Positions 46,919-59,531 of a DNA stretch of 64,000 bases are shown one piece after another; position 1 is the stretch's first letter; each line of letters opens with the position of its first letter. This DNA is from Chamaecrista fasciculata (taxonomy: Eukaryota > Streptophyta > Magnoliopsida > Fabales > Fabaceae): assembly GCA_003254925.1 (NCBI GenBank), contig QANZ01003540.1, forward strand, positions 117,091 through 181,090, written 5' to 3'. The position numbers and the translations under genes are program-made. The notes below the pieces were generated by a model. The model was not told the DNA's origin, ran no database searches, and saw only the letters and a list, made by a program, of their open reading frames with translations.

Positions 46919-47109
46919 GATACTTCATTAAGCTGTGTTTGGTTTTATTAGTATTTGCACTTTATTAGAATTTTCTTTCTTTCTTGATGTGCATGATATA
47001 TAATTAGTCTTTGCTTTTGTTGAGATTAATATACATTTGTATCGATATGTTAAAAACAGTGCTCATGTTATTGTTTGTAAATTACAGCAAAAAAGGCACA
47101 TGGTTTTGG

Positions 47110-47265
47110 GATTGTGGGCAAGAGTAATGTAAAGTATGATGGATTGTGCGCAAGAGTATTGTTTAGACATTACTCTTGGGCAAGAGTAATGTAGAGTATA
47201 TTGTTTCAGCCTTTACCGTAAGTTCAAACACTAAACATACATTACTCTTGCCCAAGAGTAATGTT
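47110..47265. repeat. Two near-perfect palindromes built on the CAAGAGTAATGT core
   Basis: 47167-47192 and 47239-47264 are each ACATTACTCTTG, two bases (GG or CC), then CAAGAGTAATGT. Single-arm copies stand at about 47118 and 47149. The same core makes up the 33-bp units at 45.6-45.9 kb. Confidence 0.9.
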
Positions 47266-48563
47266 TAAACGATACCGTTTACCTATTCCATATCTTTTCA
47301 GTATTTCGTTTCCTTTCCTTTCACTTCATGTTAACTTCTAAGTTGTAATGATAATTAATTGATACTTTACTAGCAAGTTATTTTGTGTATTGGTGATTTG
47401 ATAGATGATATTGTTGCCTAACTACTTTCAAGTACTGTAATTGCCAAGTAACTTTATATTTTGGATTGTAATCATAATAAACAACCTTATAGTTCTGCAT
47501 TATGTATGATATATATTGTTACTACTTAATCACATATCTCAAGTCATACTAGTTTAGGTTTAATTCATTACATTTTCATTTTTTTGTTTGATTTTTAATA
47601 GCTTTTTAAAAAATTTTACATTAAAAATAGAAAGACAATAATTCAAAATGTACTCTTTTCTCTCTCTTTAAATAATTAGTGTTTTAAAAATCAAAATGAT
47701 TGAATTGAGAATTAATCAGTTATCCAAATCATCAAATATTCAGTCAACAATAAGGAGAATCAATCAAAACTTAGTAAAATTGGCCAAAATCGATGACGAA
47801 CCGGCCCATTTTGATTTTTTTGTTATTTTTTATTTTTTTTATACTCATGAATTAACTATGAAGAACTTAGACTTGGTAGAGAAAGTAATTATAAAATGTC
47901 ATCTGATGACATTAATATTATGAAAATTATTATATTTATATTTGTTTATGTTAATTTATAGAACTTTTATTTATATATTAATGTTATAATTATATTTTAA
48001 AATTTAGTTATGATAATTTGAATTAGAATCTTATCTTATTTAGATTTTTTAATTATTTTTAATTTATTTATTTGTCATCTATCCGAACCTAATTGAACCT
48101 CAGTTAAATTAATGAACTTTGAACCAATACTTTAGCCATCAATGTCCAGTCTTGTTTTAGAAACCTTGCAAATAATCATGTTTATCAAATTTTTATTTAA
48201 CTTAAAATAAAATTAAAAGAGAAAGAAAGGAACAGAACAATGGATACTTGAAGACTCCAGCACTCCAATGTTCTATGTTATTACTCATAGTAAAATTAAT
48301 TTATGTGCCAACTGGTAAGATATTTTTCATTAGTAATGATATATAACTGATTTAATATAAAAATTACATACAATCATTAATTTTGAAAAAAAAAATATAA
48401 ACATTCAAATTGAGAATGAAAATTTTATGAGTGCCCTTATAAAAAAGATTAATATGTAAAAAAAAATAGTCCAACTAAATTATTCAAAGATTATAAGTTA
48501 TAATTTTCGATGTGTTATTGAATTAGCCTACTTTATCAACTAGCAAGAAAGATGCAATCCTTT
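47266..48563. other. AT-rich spacer
   Basis: No gene recognised. The 75-codon frame at 47696 is AT-biased with no family resemblance. Confidence 0.5.
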
Positions 48564-48572
48564 TAAAATAAA

Positions 48573-49790
48573 GGTTAAAATGCACAAATACCCCTGAGTT
48601 TTTGGTCAGGTGCACATAACAATCCTGAGTTTTAAAATTATGCAAAGAGAATCCTTGAATTTTTAATTTTGAGCAAATTAACACTCTTCTGTTAACTTGT
48701 CATCCAAATTCACGGTTAAGTGTCACCTCACCATATTTTGAAAAGGCCAAAGTCCTATTTTTGGTCCTTCAAATTTGTTTAATGTTTCGTTTTAGTCCCT
48801 TAAGTTTCCGAAAAGTTTTATTGTTAGTCCTTGACCAATTTCTTTTTCCATTAAAAAAAGAGAAAAATTGATTTTTCATATCCCAAAAGTTTTAATTTTT
48901 TGCATTGAAGTTCTTTTCCCTTTATAATAAAATCAAAACGTAATAAAAACAAATGAATGAAGGTTTTAGTGAGTTTCACACCAAAATAAACAAAAAATAA
49001 ACAAAAAAAAAAGAACACACCACGCTGCCTCCTCCTCTTCTTCTTCTCCTTTCTCTCCTTCTTCTTCCCAAGCTTCACATCCATGGCGGTCGCCGACAAC
49101 AACGCCTGCAAGAGTCATCAAACTTCATCGCCTCCTTCCAAAAGGCGCAGACTTCACACATCCAAACGTGTTCGTGGCGGGAGGCAAGTTTGTTAACGGC
49201 TTAGCGAACTGGATTTTGTTGTCGCAAAGATTACCGAGGAAAACAGAGTCTGGATTTTGTTAGGGAGGCAAGTTTGCCGCCATGGACGTGAAGCTTGGGA
49301 AAAAGAAGAAGGAGAGAAAGGAGAAGAAGAGGAGGAGGCAACGTCGTCTATCTTTTTTTTTTTTTATTTTGGTGTAAAATCCACTAAAATTTTCATTTAT
49401 TTATTTATTTTTCTTATGTTTTGATTCTATTATCAAGGGAAAAGAACTTTAATGCAAAAAATTAAAATTTTTGGGGTATGAAAATCATTTTTTTTCTCTT
49501 TTTAATGGAAAAAGCATATGGAAACTGGTCAAGGACTAGTAGTAGAACTTTTTGGAAATTTGAGTGACTAAAATGAAACTTTGAACAAATTTGAGGGACC
49601 AAAAATAGGACTTTGGCCTTTTTAAAATGTGTTGAGGTGGCACTTAACAGTCAATTTGGATGGCAAGTTAACAGAAAAGTGTTAATTGCTCAAAATTAAA
49701 AACTCAGGGGTCCTCTTTGCACAATTTTAAAACTCAGGGGTATTATGTGCACCTGACCTAAAACTCATGGGGTGTTTGTGCATTTTAGCT
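48573..49790. mobile_element. Mutator-like element, 1218 bp, host of a nested element
   Basis: Arms GGTTAAAATGCACAAATACC and (complement) AGCTAAAATGCACAAACACC pair for about 170 bp. A perfect 9-bp duplication TAAAATAAA flanks it (48564-48572, 49791-49799). The same arm text is found at 22211 and 35270. Confidence 0.88.
48745..49618. mobile_element. Nested long-inverted-repeat MULE-type element, 874 bp
   Basis: It begins GGCCAAAGTCCTATTTTTGG and ends in the complement. Flanks TTTTGAAAA and TTTTTAAAA match at 8 of 9, fitting insertion into the loop of the 48573-49790 element. Inverted arms extend ~340 bp and include purine/pyrimidine-rich coding-like text (AAGCTTCACATCCATGGCGG mirrored by CCGCCATGGACGTGAAGCTT). 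The short centre reads MAVADNNACKSHQTSSPPSK from an ATG, with no recognised family. Same terminus as 28992. Confidence 0.78.
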
Positions 49791-50179
49791 TAAAATAAAT
49801 AAATAAATAAGTTCTCTGAAAAAATAAGTCCTATGACCCAATAAAGGTCGGCCCAGTTGGTAAGGAATCAACTCATAACTCACAAAGTCGTAATTTTGAA
49901 TCTCACTGATGTGAATGCATTATTGGTTCGTTGTAAGTTGCATTTTTTGTTTACTTTGTCGCTTTCTTAAACTCTTCTATTTACATGGGCTCTTCGTCTT
50001 CTTTCCTAGTTCCTTCATTTTAAGGTTTGTCCATCTCTCCACTTCATCTATTATACATCTCATTTTGATTTAATGAAAGAGAGGAAAACGACAGATGAAT
50101 CGCAAGATTTGATTTTTTAGAAAGCCCAGTTTTATTCTTGGAGAACAGAGGGACAACATGGAAGACGAGCGAAGTTTCC

Positions 50180-50345
50180 GGTCTAGCAACGGCTTGGCGG
50201 TTCACCCTAAAACTCGCCGGTTTGACCCGGGTCATTGCCGGGTCATCTGCAAAACGATCTGACGAGGTCAACCGGACCGACTTGGTGTCCGGTTCAGACC
50301 GGAATCCGGTGAACCGGACGGTTCGGTCCAGATTTTTCAACTATG
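50180..50345. repeat. hAT-like fragment related to 53726-54116
   Basis: GGCGGTTCACC, GGGTCATCTGCAAAACGAT, GGTGTCCGGTTC and the final TTTTTCAACTATG parallel the right half of the 53726-54116 element. The left end is not seen. Confidence 0.6.
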
Positions 50346-51079
50346 CATTAAAGTGTGTTGCTCACTTGCTTCTGATGAAATATATGTGTGTCTAGTATTG
50401 TGACGCAAGTAATTAAAGCATGAATGAATAGTTTAAGCAATGTATGGTGGTTGTAGTTTAATTATAGCCTGCCAGTTTAATTCATTCTAAACAAATGTGG
50501 CATCAAATCAGCAAGACAGCAGGAACATGGACCCAGTTTTAGCTGACATAATACGTATTTGACAACAATGAAAGGCTTTTATATGTGTTAAATGGGCTGA
50601 TACATGTTGTAAATGGGCAGATATGTGAATAATGAAATACATGGGCTTCTATGGGCTTACGTAAATTGCTGGACCTATTTTGCTTCAGCAATGTGCTTAG
50701 TCATGGTTCATGGAGTTCAAGATCCATGAGACAAACCATAAAATTGACGCATAATCACTAGTCACATAATATGTTGGTCGTACACAAAATTCGCTAATGA
50801 AATTGATGTTGTTCTTAAGTCTTAACATTCAATTCAGGCCAAAAAAAAAAAAAAAGTCTTAACATTCAACACAATCGGCATTGAACGATTCCTAAGTAGG
50901 TAATTATCCAGTGTACGATAGATGTAGATGTAGATGTAGATGTAGATGTAGATAAAGTAAATCTTTTGTAGATGACAAAGTATATCTTATCTTTTTATTT
51001 TATAATTCAGTCAAAGACTAAAAGAGTTTGTAATAAGGGTATGTTTGGAGTAGGGATTAGGCTACTCAATAATTTTATT
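50346..51079. other. Spacer with a (TAGATG)n microsatellite
   Basis: A short TAGATG hexanucleotide run lies at about 50919-50956. No gene is recognised. Confidence 0.6.
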
Positions 51080-51480
51080 ATTATCTGTTTCCGTATTTAT
51101 TTATCTTATTTAATATCCGTATTATATTTGTATCTGATAAATTAATATTTGTATCCGTACTCAATCCGATAACCAATATCGAACAAGTACTTGAAATATT
51201 TGAAAAAAACTATGAATATAGGTAGAATATCCTGTTTTATAAATTAGATATATCATATTCATACCTGATATCCAATATTTATCAACTAAAATAAATAAAT
51301 AAAATTATTATTGATTTATATTTTAAAATAAAAAAAATTAAATACAAAATAACTAAAACTGATTATATATAAAAATATATACAAAAATAATTAATTGAAT
51401 TTAAATAATTATATATAAATATTAAATTGAATGTAAAATATAAAAATTAAATAAATAATAAAGTATTGGATATCGGGCAT
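51080..51480. repeat. AT-rich dispersed repeat, copy 2 (partner 25860-26410)
   Basis: Matches the partner through ATTATTGATTTATATTTTAA, AATTAAATACAAAATAACTA and AATTATATATAAATATTAAA blocks, in the same orientation. Confidence 0.6.
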
Positions 51481-51491
51481 AAAGAGAAAAA

Positions 51492-51738
51492 CAAACATTT
51501 AATCTGTGGTCATAAAGTTAAACGAAAAAAACAAAAATTTACTCCAGCTTTGGTTTAAGTCACATAATTAGTCTATCGTAGACACTAACAATGAGACTAT
51601 ATAGGCATAAAGAAAGCCTCTAAACTTGGGGTATATTTTATTATTATTACAAAAATGGTCATGTGGAAGTTAATTACCAAAAATTTTTTTAAAAAAAAAA
51701 AACAAACATTTAATCTGTGGTCATAAAGTTAAACGACA
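51492..51738. repeat. ~36-bp direct repeat flanking ~170 bp
   Basis: AACAAACATTTAATCTGTGG followed by TCATAAAGTTAAACGA occurs at about 51492 and again at about 51702. The DNA between is AT-rich. It may be a local duplication. Confidence 0.7.
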
Positions 51739-52613
51739 AACGGGTTTGACTGATCCACAACGAAAACTACGGGGGCACTCAAAACGACAGCAGGGAAGTT
51801 TCGGAGCAGCTCCCGAAAAGGGAGAATATGTGTGTGTGTTGAGTTGAATAAAACGACGGAGTTATGGAAGTTGTCGTTGACCCAGCGCACGTTAGAAAAG
51901 AGTGAGTTTTTTCGAGTTCGGAAACATCGACGAAGGAAGCAGCGCAAATTAAGCATTACTATTTATGCACACGAAGTAGTTATTGTGTGTTTGTGTTTTT
52001 TGTTATTCACGTGTTCGCTTCTATCATTGCGTTGACCGTTGACTGCTATATAGGCTTCCATTACTTCCACGTGACCCAACACTATTCCAGGTTTTCCCCC
52101 ACTTTCCCTCTCACTTCCCTCCATGTTTCCCTCCTCTATAATCCATACACTAAATCTTATGATCATATCACTAAAAAAAATTAATTAAAGATATTTATAT
52201 TATCGAACACTAACACTAATAAGTGAGTTCTTCCTAAAAAAAACAACAAGAAGTGAGGATTATCATCGTCTAAACGAGAATCAGAAGCTAAAATTCTATG
52301 TGAGCTAATTCGACTTAAGTTATATATCATCTATAAAATGCATCCATACATATATGCATATTTGTGTACGAGTGACTATGAACAACAAAATCATGAAATA
52401 TACATGCACATATATATATATATATATAAGGCTGGATGCAAGGTATATATATATTTATAGATTCATATATATACATTGCCTTCTCTCATATAGAATGAGC
52501 CACTTCAAATAGATTCATAACTCTAGCTAGTAGAATTAGACTAATCAAGCATAGACTACATGAGCTCCTAATAATTTATCAGATAAATTGATAAGTTAGA
52601 CATTCTACTCGGT

Positions 52614-52644
<31 letters not shown>

Positions 52645-53027
52645 TAGCAATTAGTTTAAACAAAGATTATTAACTCTTAATGGAGTGAAAATTCCCTATA
52701 TATAATGGGGATAAAAATTACTTCAATCAAAGTGTTTTTACTAAAACTACTTGAATTTAGAATTTTGTAGCTAGATGGAAGTATTAAATATTCGTACTAT
52801 ATTTAGGTGTTGGTAGGAGGAGAGAATAATGAAGAAATAAAAATGAAAAGAGGAAGGAGGAAGGGAAAGTGATGAAGTAGAATCCAAGCTTGTGGGAAGT
52901 GAAGAAAGTGCAAGTTGATGAGTACGGACATATACGGCCAGCTAAACAGATTCGATCGAACTTGCATGCTTCTTACATTAATAATTATATATATATATAT
53001 ATATATTACTTCTTCCATTAATTCATT

Positions 53028-53071
<44 letters not shown>

Positions 53072-53717
53072 GTACGTTGCTTGGATCAGGATCCATATTT
53101 GATATATATGAGCACACAGATTTTGTAGTGTACAATTTATAGTACGGTGCAAATAAGGTACAAAGTATAATTGATACTATGTAACATGGTTTATATCTTC
53201 AATTTGATTTTACAGAAAGAAACCAAAAAAAAAAAAAATTATTCATGTTCTATTATTATCTATCTACGTTTTTTTAATTACCTTCACCCAAAACCTATAT
53301 GTGATTCACCAAAAAAGAAAGAAAAAAAAGAAAAATTCTAATTGTGATATACAGTTTAGAAAAATTAAAATAAACAGATATAAGAAATTAAAGTTGTACG
53401 TATGATCACCTTAATCAATTGCTTGCTGCCAACAATTAAAACAAATGGCAGTAACCAAAATAATATAATATACTCATTAATTTGTGGTAATGTTCGATCC
53501 AAATTGGAAGAAAATGTTTATGCAACAAGCTTGGTCAATTTTCCATCTACTCATCAAATAGTGAATTATGACAAAATTAAAGATCAATCATTAGCTATCG
53601 ACTGCTAAATACTCAAGAGCTTGTGCCTAGTCATTAAAAAGAAGTATTAACTAGCCTATAATAATAAGTTCTCAATTTTGTAGCTAGCTATATAACCAAG
53701 AAGCTATAAGATGTGTA
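51739..53717. other. Intergenic with (TA)n microsatellites
   Basis: Long AT dinucleotide runs lie near 52620-52643, 52987-53006 and 53034-53068. Open frames here consist mostly of Tyr-Ile repeats from these runs. No gene is recognised. Confidence 0.6.
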
Positions 53718-53725
53718 GTCAAAAG

Positions 53726-54116
53726 CATAGTGCAGAATACCGAACCGGTGAAAGGCTCGGATCACTGGTTTATTGGTTCAACCGCTGGGTCACTGGTTCA
53801 ACCGGTTGAGCCGGTTTACTTAAAAAATACATATTCATCAAATACATATTGATATATTACAATAATTTAAATTTAAAGTAAAAATTAAACATAACCATAT
53901 GTCCATCACATATAATATAATAAGTGTCAAATATTTAATTTTTTCCTTTTTTTTTTCAAATATTTCCGGGTTAACCGGTTTCCGGTTTAACCAGCCAGTT
54001 CGAGCGGCGGTTCACCACCGGGTCAACTGCAGGCCGATATTTTATTTTTTCCGGACCGAACTGGTGTCTGGTTCGCCGGTTGAACCGGCCAGTCCGGTCC
54101 GATATTTTGCACTATG
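53726..54116. mobile_element. hAT-like MITE, 391 bp
   Basis: Ends CATAGTGCAGAATACCG and CGATATTTTGCACTATG, flanked by a perfect 8-bp duplication GTCAAAAG (53718-53725, 54117-54124). The interior is rich in AACCGGTT/CCGGTTGA text. A related fragment lies at 50180-50345. Confidence 0.9.
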
Positions 54117-54124
54117 GTCAAAAG

Positions 54125-54805
54125 AATTTGCCTACCAAACAGGGAATAGTTACTTTGCCTGCAAGACATGCATTTAAGAACTAATTAAATAAAAACCTGA
54201 TTAGCCCACAGATTATTTTTCATTCAAGCAATTAATTAACACTAACATCATAATTAAACCCTAGAGACTCGTTACATGTTTATTGCTGTATTTTGGTACT
54301 TTGTCGTCCAAGTTGTACATGCATGTAAGAGGATATATAATATTAATATGAATATTAACATTATCTTTATTAATATATAACAAATTAATATGCTTCAACA
54401 CATTTTCCTAATTCTCAAATCTCTATATTCCAAATGCCTTTTTGAATACAATTTGATTCCCACCATATAACAAGACGTCAACAACTTATTTATTCTAATT
54501 TTCAAATTTGCAAACCACTCATAACATTCATGTGGTTAATTATTATAGTCCAGAAAACTAATCAACATTCCATTATTTCCAGGATTGTTCCTCTTTTTCT
54601 TTTTCCTAATTCAGTAATTAGAAAACCAATAGTATTCAAAGGTGATAATTGGTTATATATATAAACATACACATTGCCTAAAAAACACCTAATTAAAGCC
54701 TCCTAGTTAGCTACTTGACTAAATAGTTATTGACAGCTCAAGGTCGAATCCAAAAGCTAAAAATATCCATAAAAGCCTAACCCTAATAAAAACAAGAATC
54801 AAATT

Positions 54806-54896
<91 letters not shown>

Positions 54897-57800
54897 TCAA
54901 CTCAAAACTCTTTCAGTCTTCATGATCTAGCCATCATAAGAATTTTGACTTGAGAGAATATTGAAAAAACTAAGAGAAAGAGAAAGCAAATTGATAGTAT
55001 AAAATTTTGGATTGACGAACGAGAACGAACCAAAATGGGACAAACAGCCCGCAGCCCCGGGAAGACAGGAAAAATTAAAAATTAAAAAAATATATTAATT
55101 AAGGGCTGCACCGCCATTTAATTTTCATAAGTGAGGTTTGAAGTCTAAAAAAAAAAAGAAGTTAGTTGAGATTTAAAAAAATTTAAGTTAGTTGGACGCA
55201 TGGAGGCTTTTTTTTTTTAATTAATTGTTCAACAACTTACGCCTTTTATAATTAATTAAAATTAATAATCTTAGTCTAACTTGAATTATTATAAAATATT
55301 GAGTTGTTTTTGTGTACTGAAAGTATAATGTTAGCTTGTGTTGATTGAAATATATTAACTTGAATTTTTATAATTATTATACAATATTGATTTATTTTTG
55401 CTCGTTTAATTTTGTATTTATGAGACTAAATTCTCTCAATATTTGTACATATATATACTTGAAGTATATATAAATATATAGAGTAATAACCACTCATTTT
55501 TCATTTATTACTCATGATGAAGAAACAAAAAATATGCAAAATGGTGTTCATCAGTTGATTGAAATTTGAACTTCTATATATATATATAGTTATTAAACTC
55601 AATTCAAAACTAAAGAATGTTTCTCTAAATAACTATTTAATTTGTTTTGTTATCTAATCATCATACATTTCTTTGAATTTTATAAATTTCATTTGAAGGA
55701 CAGTGTGTTATATTAACTTCACATAATTAAAGTATTAAATTCCGGAGCATCTCTTAATTGTTTAAGTTGTTTTACTTTAATTATATCAATGAGCAATAAT
55801 AATTAGACAGATCAATTTAATTATATTAACTATTTTGGTTATAATATTTATGTTATGAATTAGACATCATCTTGACTGAACCAAAATTTGAAAACAGACA
55901 TAGAAAACTAATACACAAAACATGAGAACAATAAGAACAGACCATATATTATACTCTTTTAATTTTTTTCTGTTTATGATATATTTATTAATTATTACAC
56001 ATAATTCATTTATTTAAATAGGAAAAGCTTGTAATGTGAGACTTCACAATCACAATGGATTTTGAATATAAGGGAAGACTAAGAAGGATAACGAAATGTC
56101 GGTTGAGGCATGTTATTATAACTTAGATTCCAATCCTTAATTAATTACACTATACCATCCATGATTGTGATGCTTACTAGCCGTCTTCCTCTCTTGAGAA
56201 TTAAATTAAACCATGAATTTAAATATTTACTTAATAATTGATAATGTCTTTGGTCGTTATATAAATATATATATATATATATATGTATATGTCAGTATAC
56301 TCCATTAAATAATAATCTTCCATTAAACTCAATATTAAACAAAATCACCGGCCTAGCTATGACACCTTGTATTCAATTTGTTTATTTAATCTGTCTATAA
56401 TTATTTGTTGAGCTTACATCAGAGTTTATGTTCCAATATATAGAATTATGTGTATATATATTAGAGAGATCGTCATATGAATTAAGTTTAAAATTTCCAA
56501 TGAAATAACATTTTGTGACATTAGTAAATACTTGGTTTAAAATAATTAAATCTAGTACTTTTAGTGTTTAATTTTTAGACATATTTTCAGTAAAAAAAAA
56601 TATAGTTCCTGCTCTTGATCTTCTTTTTTTTTTTTTTCTAATTTAATGATGTATAGGTTGTCATTATATATATAATGAATTTATTAAAAATGTTTAGAAT
56701 AAACCCCTGAAAAGCTACACAAATATTAATAATATCTATGTTAGTCTCCAAAGTTCAAAACTTCCGTGAAAATTTTAGATACATCTAAAAATTTGTAAAT
56801 AGTATACAATTCTTTTTGTGTGCATTTTTTTTCGTTACTTGCTTTAATTTTTTAACTCGCGAGTTTTTATTGAATTTAATTACTATATGCAAAAAGAATG
56901 CGTTAAGTCTTTTAATTTATCAAAGAATTAGACAAAACATTTATTCCGATATCTGAAATACCAATATATATAATATGCCACTGATCACCAATGTCTTCAA
57001 AGGATCGACCTTTTTGTTATAGTTAATTAAGGGGAAAAATTGAATATCATACCCTACTCATTTAACATTATTCAGCTGATATTATAAATAATTAATAGCT
57101 TTTTAATCATTCAGTCAAATGACACATTTTTTCAGAGAAAATTGTCTAAAAAATTCTGATGTACGCATGCATGAGTTCCATATAAAAAAGGAAAAACATA
57201 TATAATACCAAAATTTGTGACTTATCCTTTCATACTTAAAAAAAAAAAGTGAATTGAAACACCAAATAAATAAATGTATTAATTAATAATATAACTCTAA
57301 ACAAATAAACCTCACAAGAAATAAAAAAGAAATTTTAAAATAATATATCCAAATATACATCGTCATTGAAAAACATAAACAACAAATTATGGACTTTTCT
57401 AGGATCACGATAACACCAGAATACTTAATCATCAATCATAACATGGGATCTTTTTAAAACAACACAAACAGACACAAACACACGTATATATATAATTATA
57501 AGATTATAAGATATATAAATATATATACATATTAATACATAAATATAGGAACTTTCAGTAGAAATGAGGGACACGTGATTGGGGCAACATATTTTATGGT
57601 GTTCAAATCTTATGTGAATCTTTTGGCGGTTGTTCTTCAATCTTCACCATCCTTCTCTATGCTACTCACAACTCTGCATTGAAAAGATTAATTAATTAAT
57701 TAAGAAACCAGCAATGTTATTGCATTAATTAATTTCATCGTTATGTGCAATAACTAAAACTAGTTAAACTTACACCAATAAGTATTTAATTAGTACAACG

Positions 57801-59530
57801 GTGAATAATATGGATCCTCTTTGATACATTGTAGGTGTAGTACTGAGAGAGAAAGAAAGTGAATCTCACCGACACTTTCTCTCTCTACCGTATTCTTTTC
57901 TCTTTCAACATTATACCTCTAAAGTATCATAGAAGATCTAAATTGGTGAGTTAGCTGCACCCCAAATTGAGAAATTTAAGTTTGAGCATTAGAGTTGGTC
58001 AGTTAACATTGTTGGGAAGACTTTAACTGTTCACTCCCAGCTCAAAATAAATTAATCTTCATTTAGACCATTATACAGATAGATAGATGAGAAATCAATA
58101 GTTTAATAAAAAAAAACTAATTAAACTTCCCATTCCACTGTCATTTTTCTTCTTCAAAGCTCATCAACTTTTTTTCTTGAATATTCTGATGGAATTTGTC
58201 CCTTCACCGTAAGCGACGGACCCCGGATGAATCTATTCTTCCCTAATCATTGACACTATTGATTAATTTTAATACATTTGTTTCTTTATTAATAAAAATG
58301 GTGTTTAATTACTTGAGATGAACTCTTAACTCCTATATAATTATATAACTAGCTGAGATTTAGCTCATTTAATGAGTGATTATTTTAATTAACTGATATA
58401 TATATATATATATATATATATACTCCATACTATATAGCTGTATGACATTGAAGCCCGACGTACTGCACGTTAACGGTCCAGTAGTTTAATTAGTTTTTTT
58501 TTTTTTGGCCTGAGTAGTTTAATTAGTTTGAAAAGTATATTTTACGGTAATAATTTAAAGTTTTGAACTTATCTTTCATAACATAGTAAAACAATATTAG
58601 CAAGCTGTCAACTTATCTTCAAAATTTTTTATACCATGAAATTATTATATTTTCAGGCAAAAAAAATGAAATTATTATATATTAAGAATTTTTTCCATTA
58701 TTTAATTTTACAAAACAAAAAAACTCGTGAGTACAATATATATATATAAGTAAATTTGTAATTAAGTCATTACTAAGTTGATAATTAAATTTTTAAAATA
58801 TTAAAATAAATAATTTAATCATTGAATTAAATTAGTAATAGACTAGTTAATTTTAAAAGAATTAAATAATTATTTATTAATTTTTAAAAATACCACATAA
58901 TATATGGTTTCTTTTTTTGTTACAATAAAATATTCCACAAAATCAAATTTTTAACTTAAAATATTTTTGGAGACTCACCAATTATTATTTGCGCAATATA
59001 AATACAAATGAGAATATAATAGAGGCGGTTGGGAAGAGGCAAATTATAAAGGAGAATGTTTCGTAAGGTGTTAGAACACTGTAGCTAGCAAAGTACAGTA
59101 CAAATAGTGAAGAGTTAATTAATAATAAGCATATTTGTTGGGGACAAATAATAATGACCTGACTTTTACAAATTTTGTCTCATTTGTGTTTCTTAACTTC
59201 TCTAAGTTATTCGGCTATTTCTATTTTATTTGATACTGCTAATAAATAATTAGTGATGAACTTGCAGACCACTCATGTCTATATATGAGGTCCAATACTT
59301 ATCCACCAGAAAGAAAAAATATATGAGGTCCAATCAGAATTCCCGAGAGGATTTACAGCATGTACAACAGATTATATGAGTCTGGTGTAGTTCCTCAATG
59401 GCTTAAAACAAAAACAGAAATCATAGAAGAAATACATATAAGCTGATTCAATATAATGAAAGATGGAAATACAAAATAGTGATGTGAAATTAGGATTAGA
59501 AACAGAAATTATGTTATATAAATATTAAGA
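54125..59530. other. Long AT-rich intergenic region
   Basis: No gene that I can support in about 5.4 kb. It contains a (CT)n-(TA)n microsatellite (54811-54895), many TATATA runs, and an imperfect hairpin near 57840-57930 built from GAGAGAGAAAGAAAGTG / CACTTTCTCTCTC. A CAG|AGTTGTGAGTAG acceptor-like site on the minus strand near 57680 does not extend into a recognisable exon. Confidence 0.55.
54811..54895. repeat. Compound (CT)n(TA)n microsatellite
   Basis: About 31 CT units are followed directly by about 12 TA units. A TTCAACTCAAAACTC leader-like segment follows, but no coding sequence. Confidence 0.95.
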
Positions 59531-59531
59531 T

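Noticed and set aside
47167-47264. Palindromes as the definite 3' terminal hairpin of a Helitron
   Set aside because: No CTRR end followed by T was found at the expected short distance, and no matching 5' TC end. Kept only as a hypothesis.
42060-47270. A single intact new gene with introns
   Set aside because: The pieces match unrelated families and two of them are frameshifted, so no full-length frame can be joined.
52803-53142. Tyr-Ile-rich membrane-like frames on both strands
   Set aside because: They are translations of (TA)n microsatellites.
57840-57930. Hairpin as a microRNA precursor
   Set aside because: The pairing is built on GAGAGAGAAA low-complexity sequence with unequal arms, and neither arm matches a microRNA family I recall.
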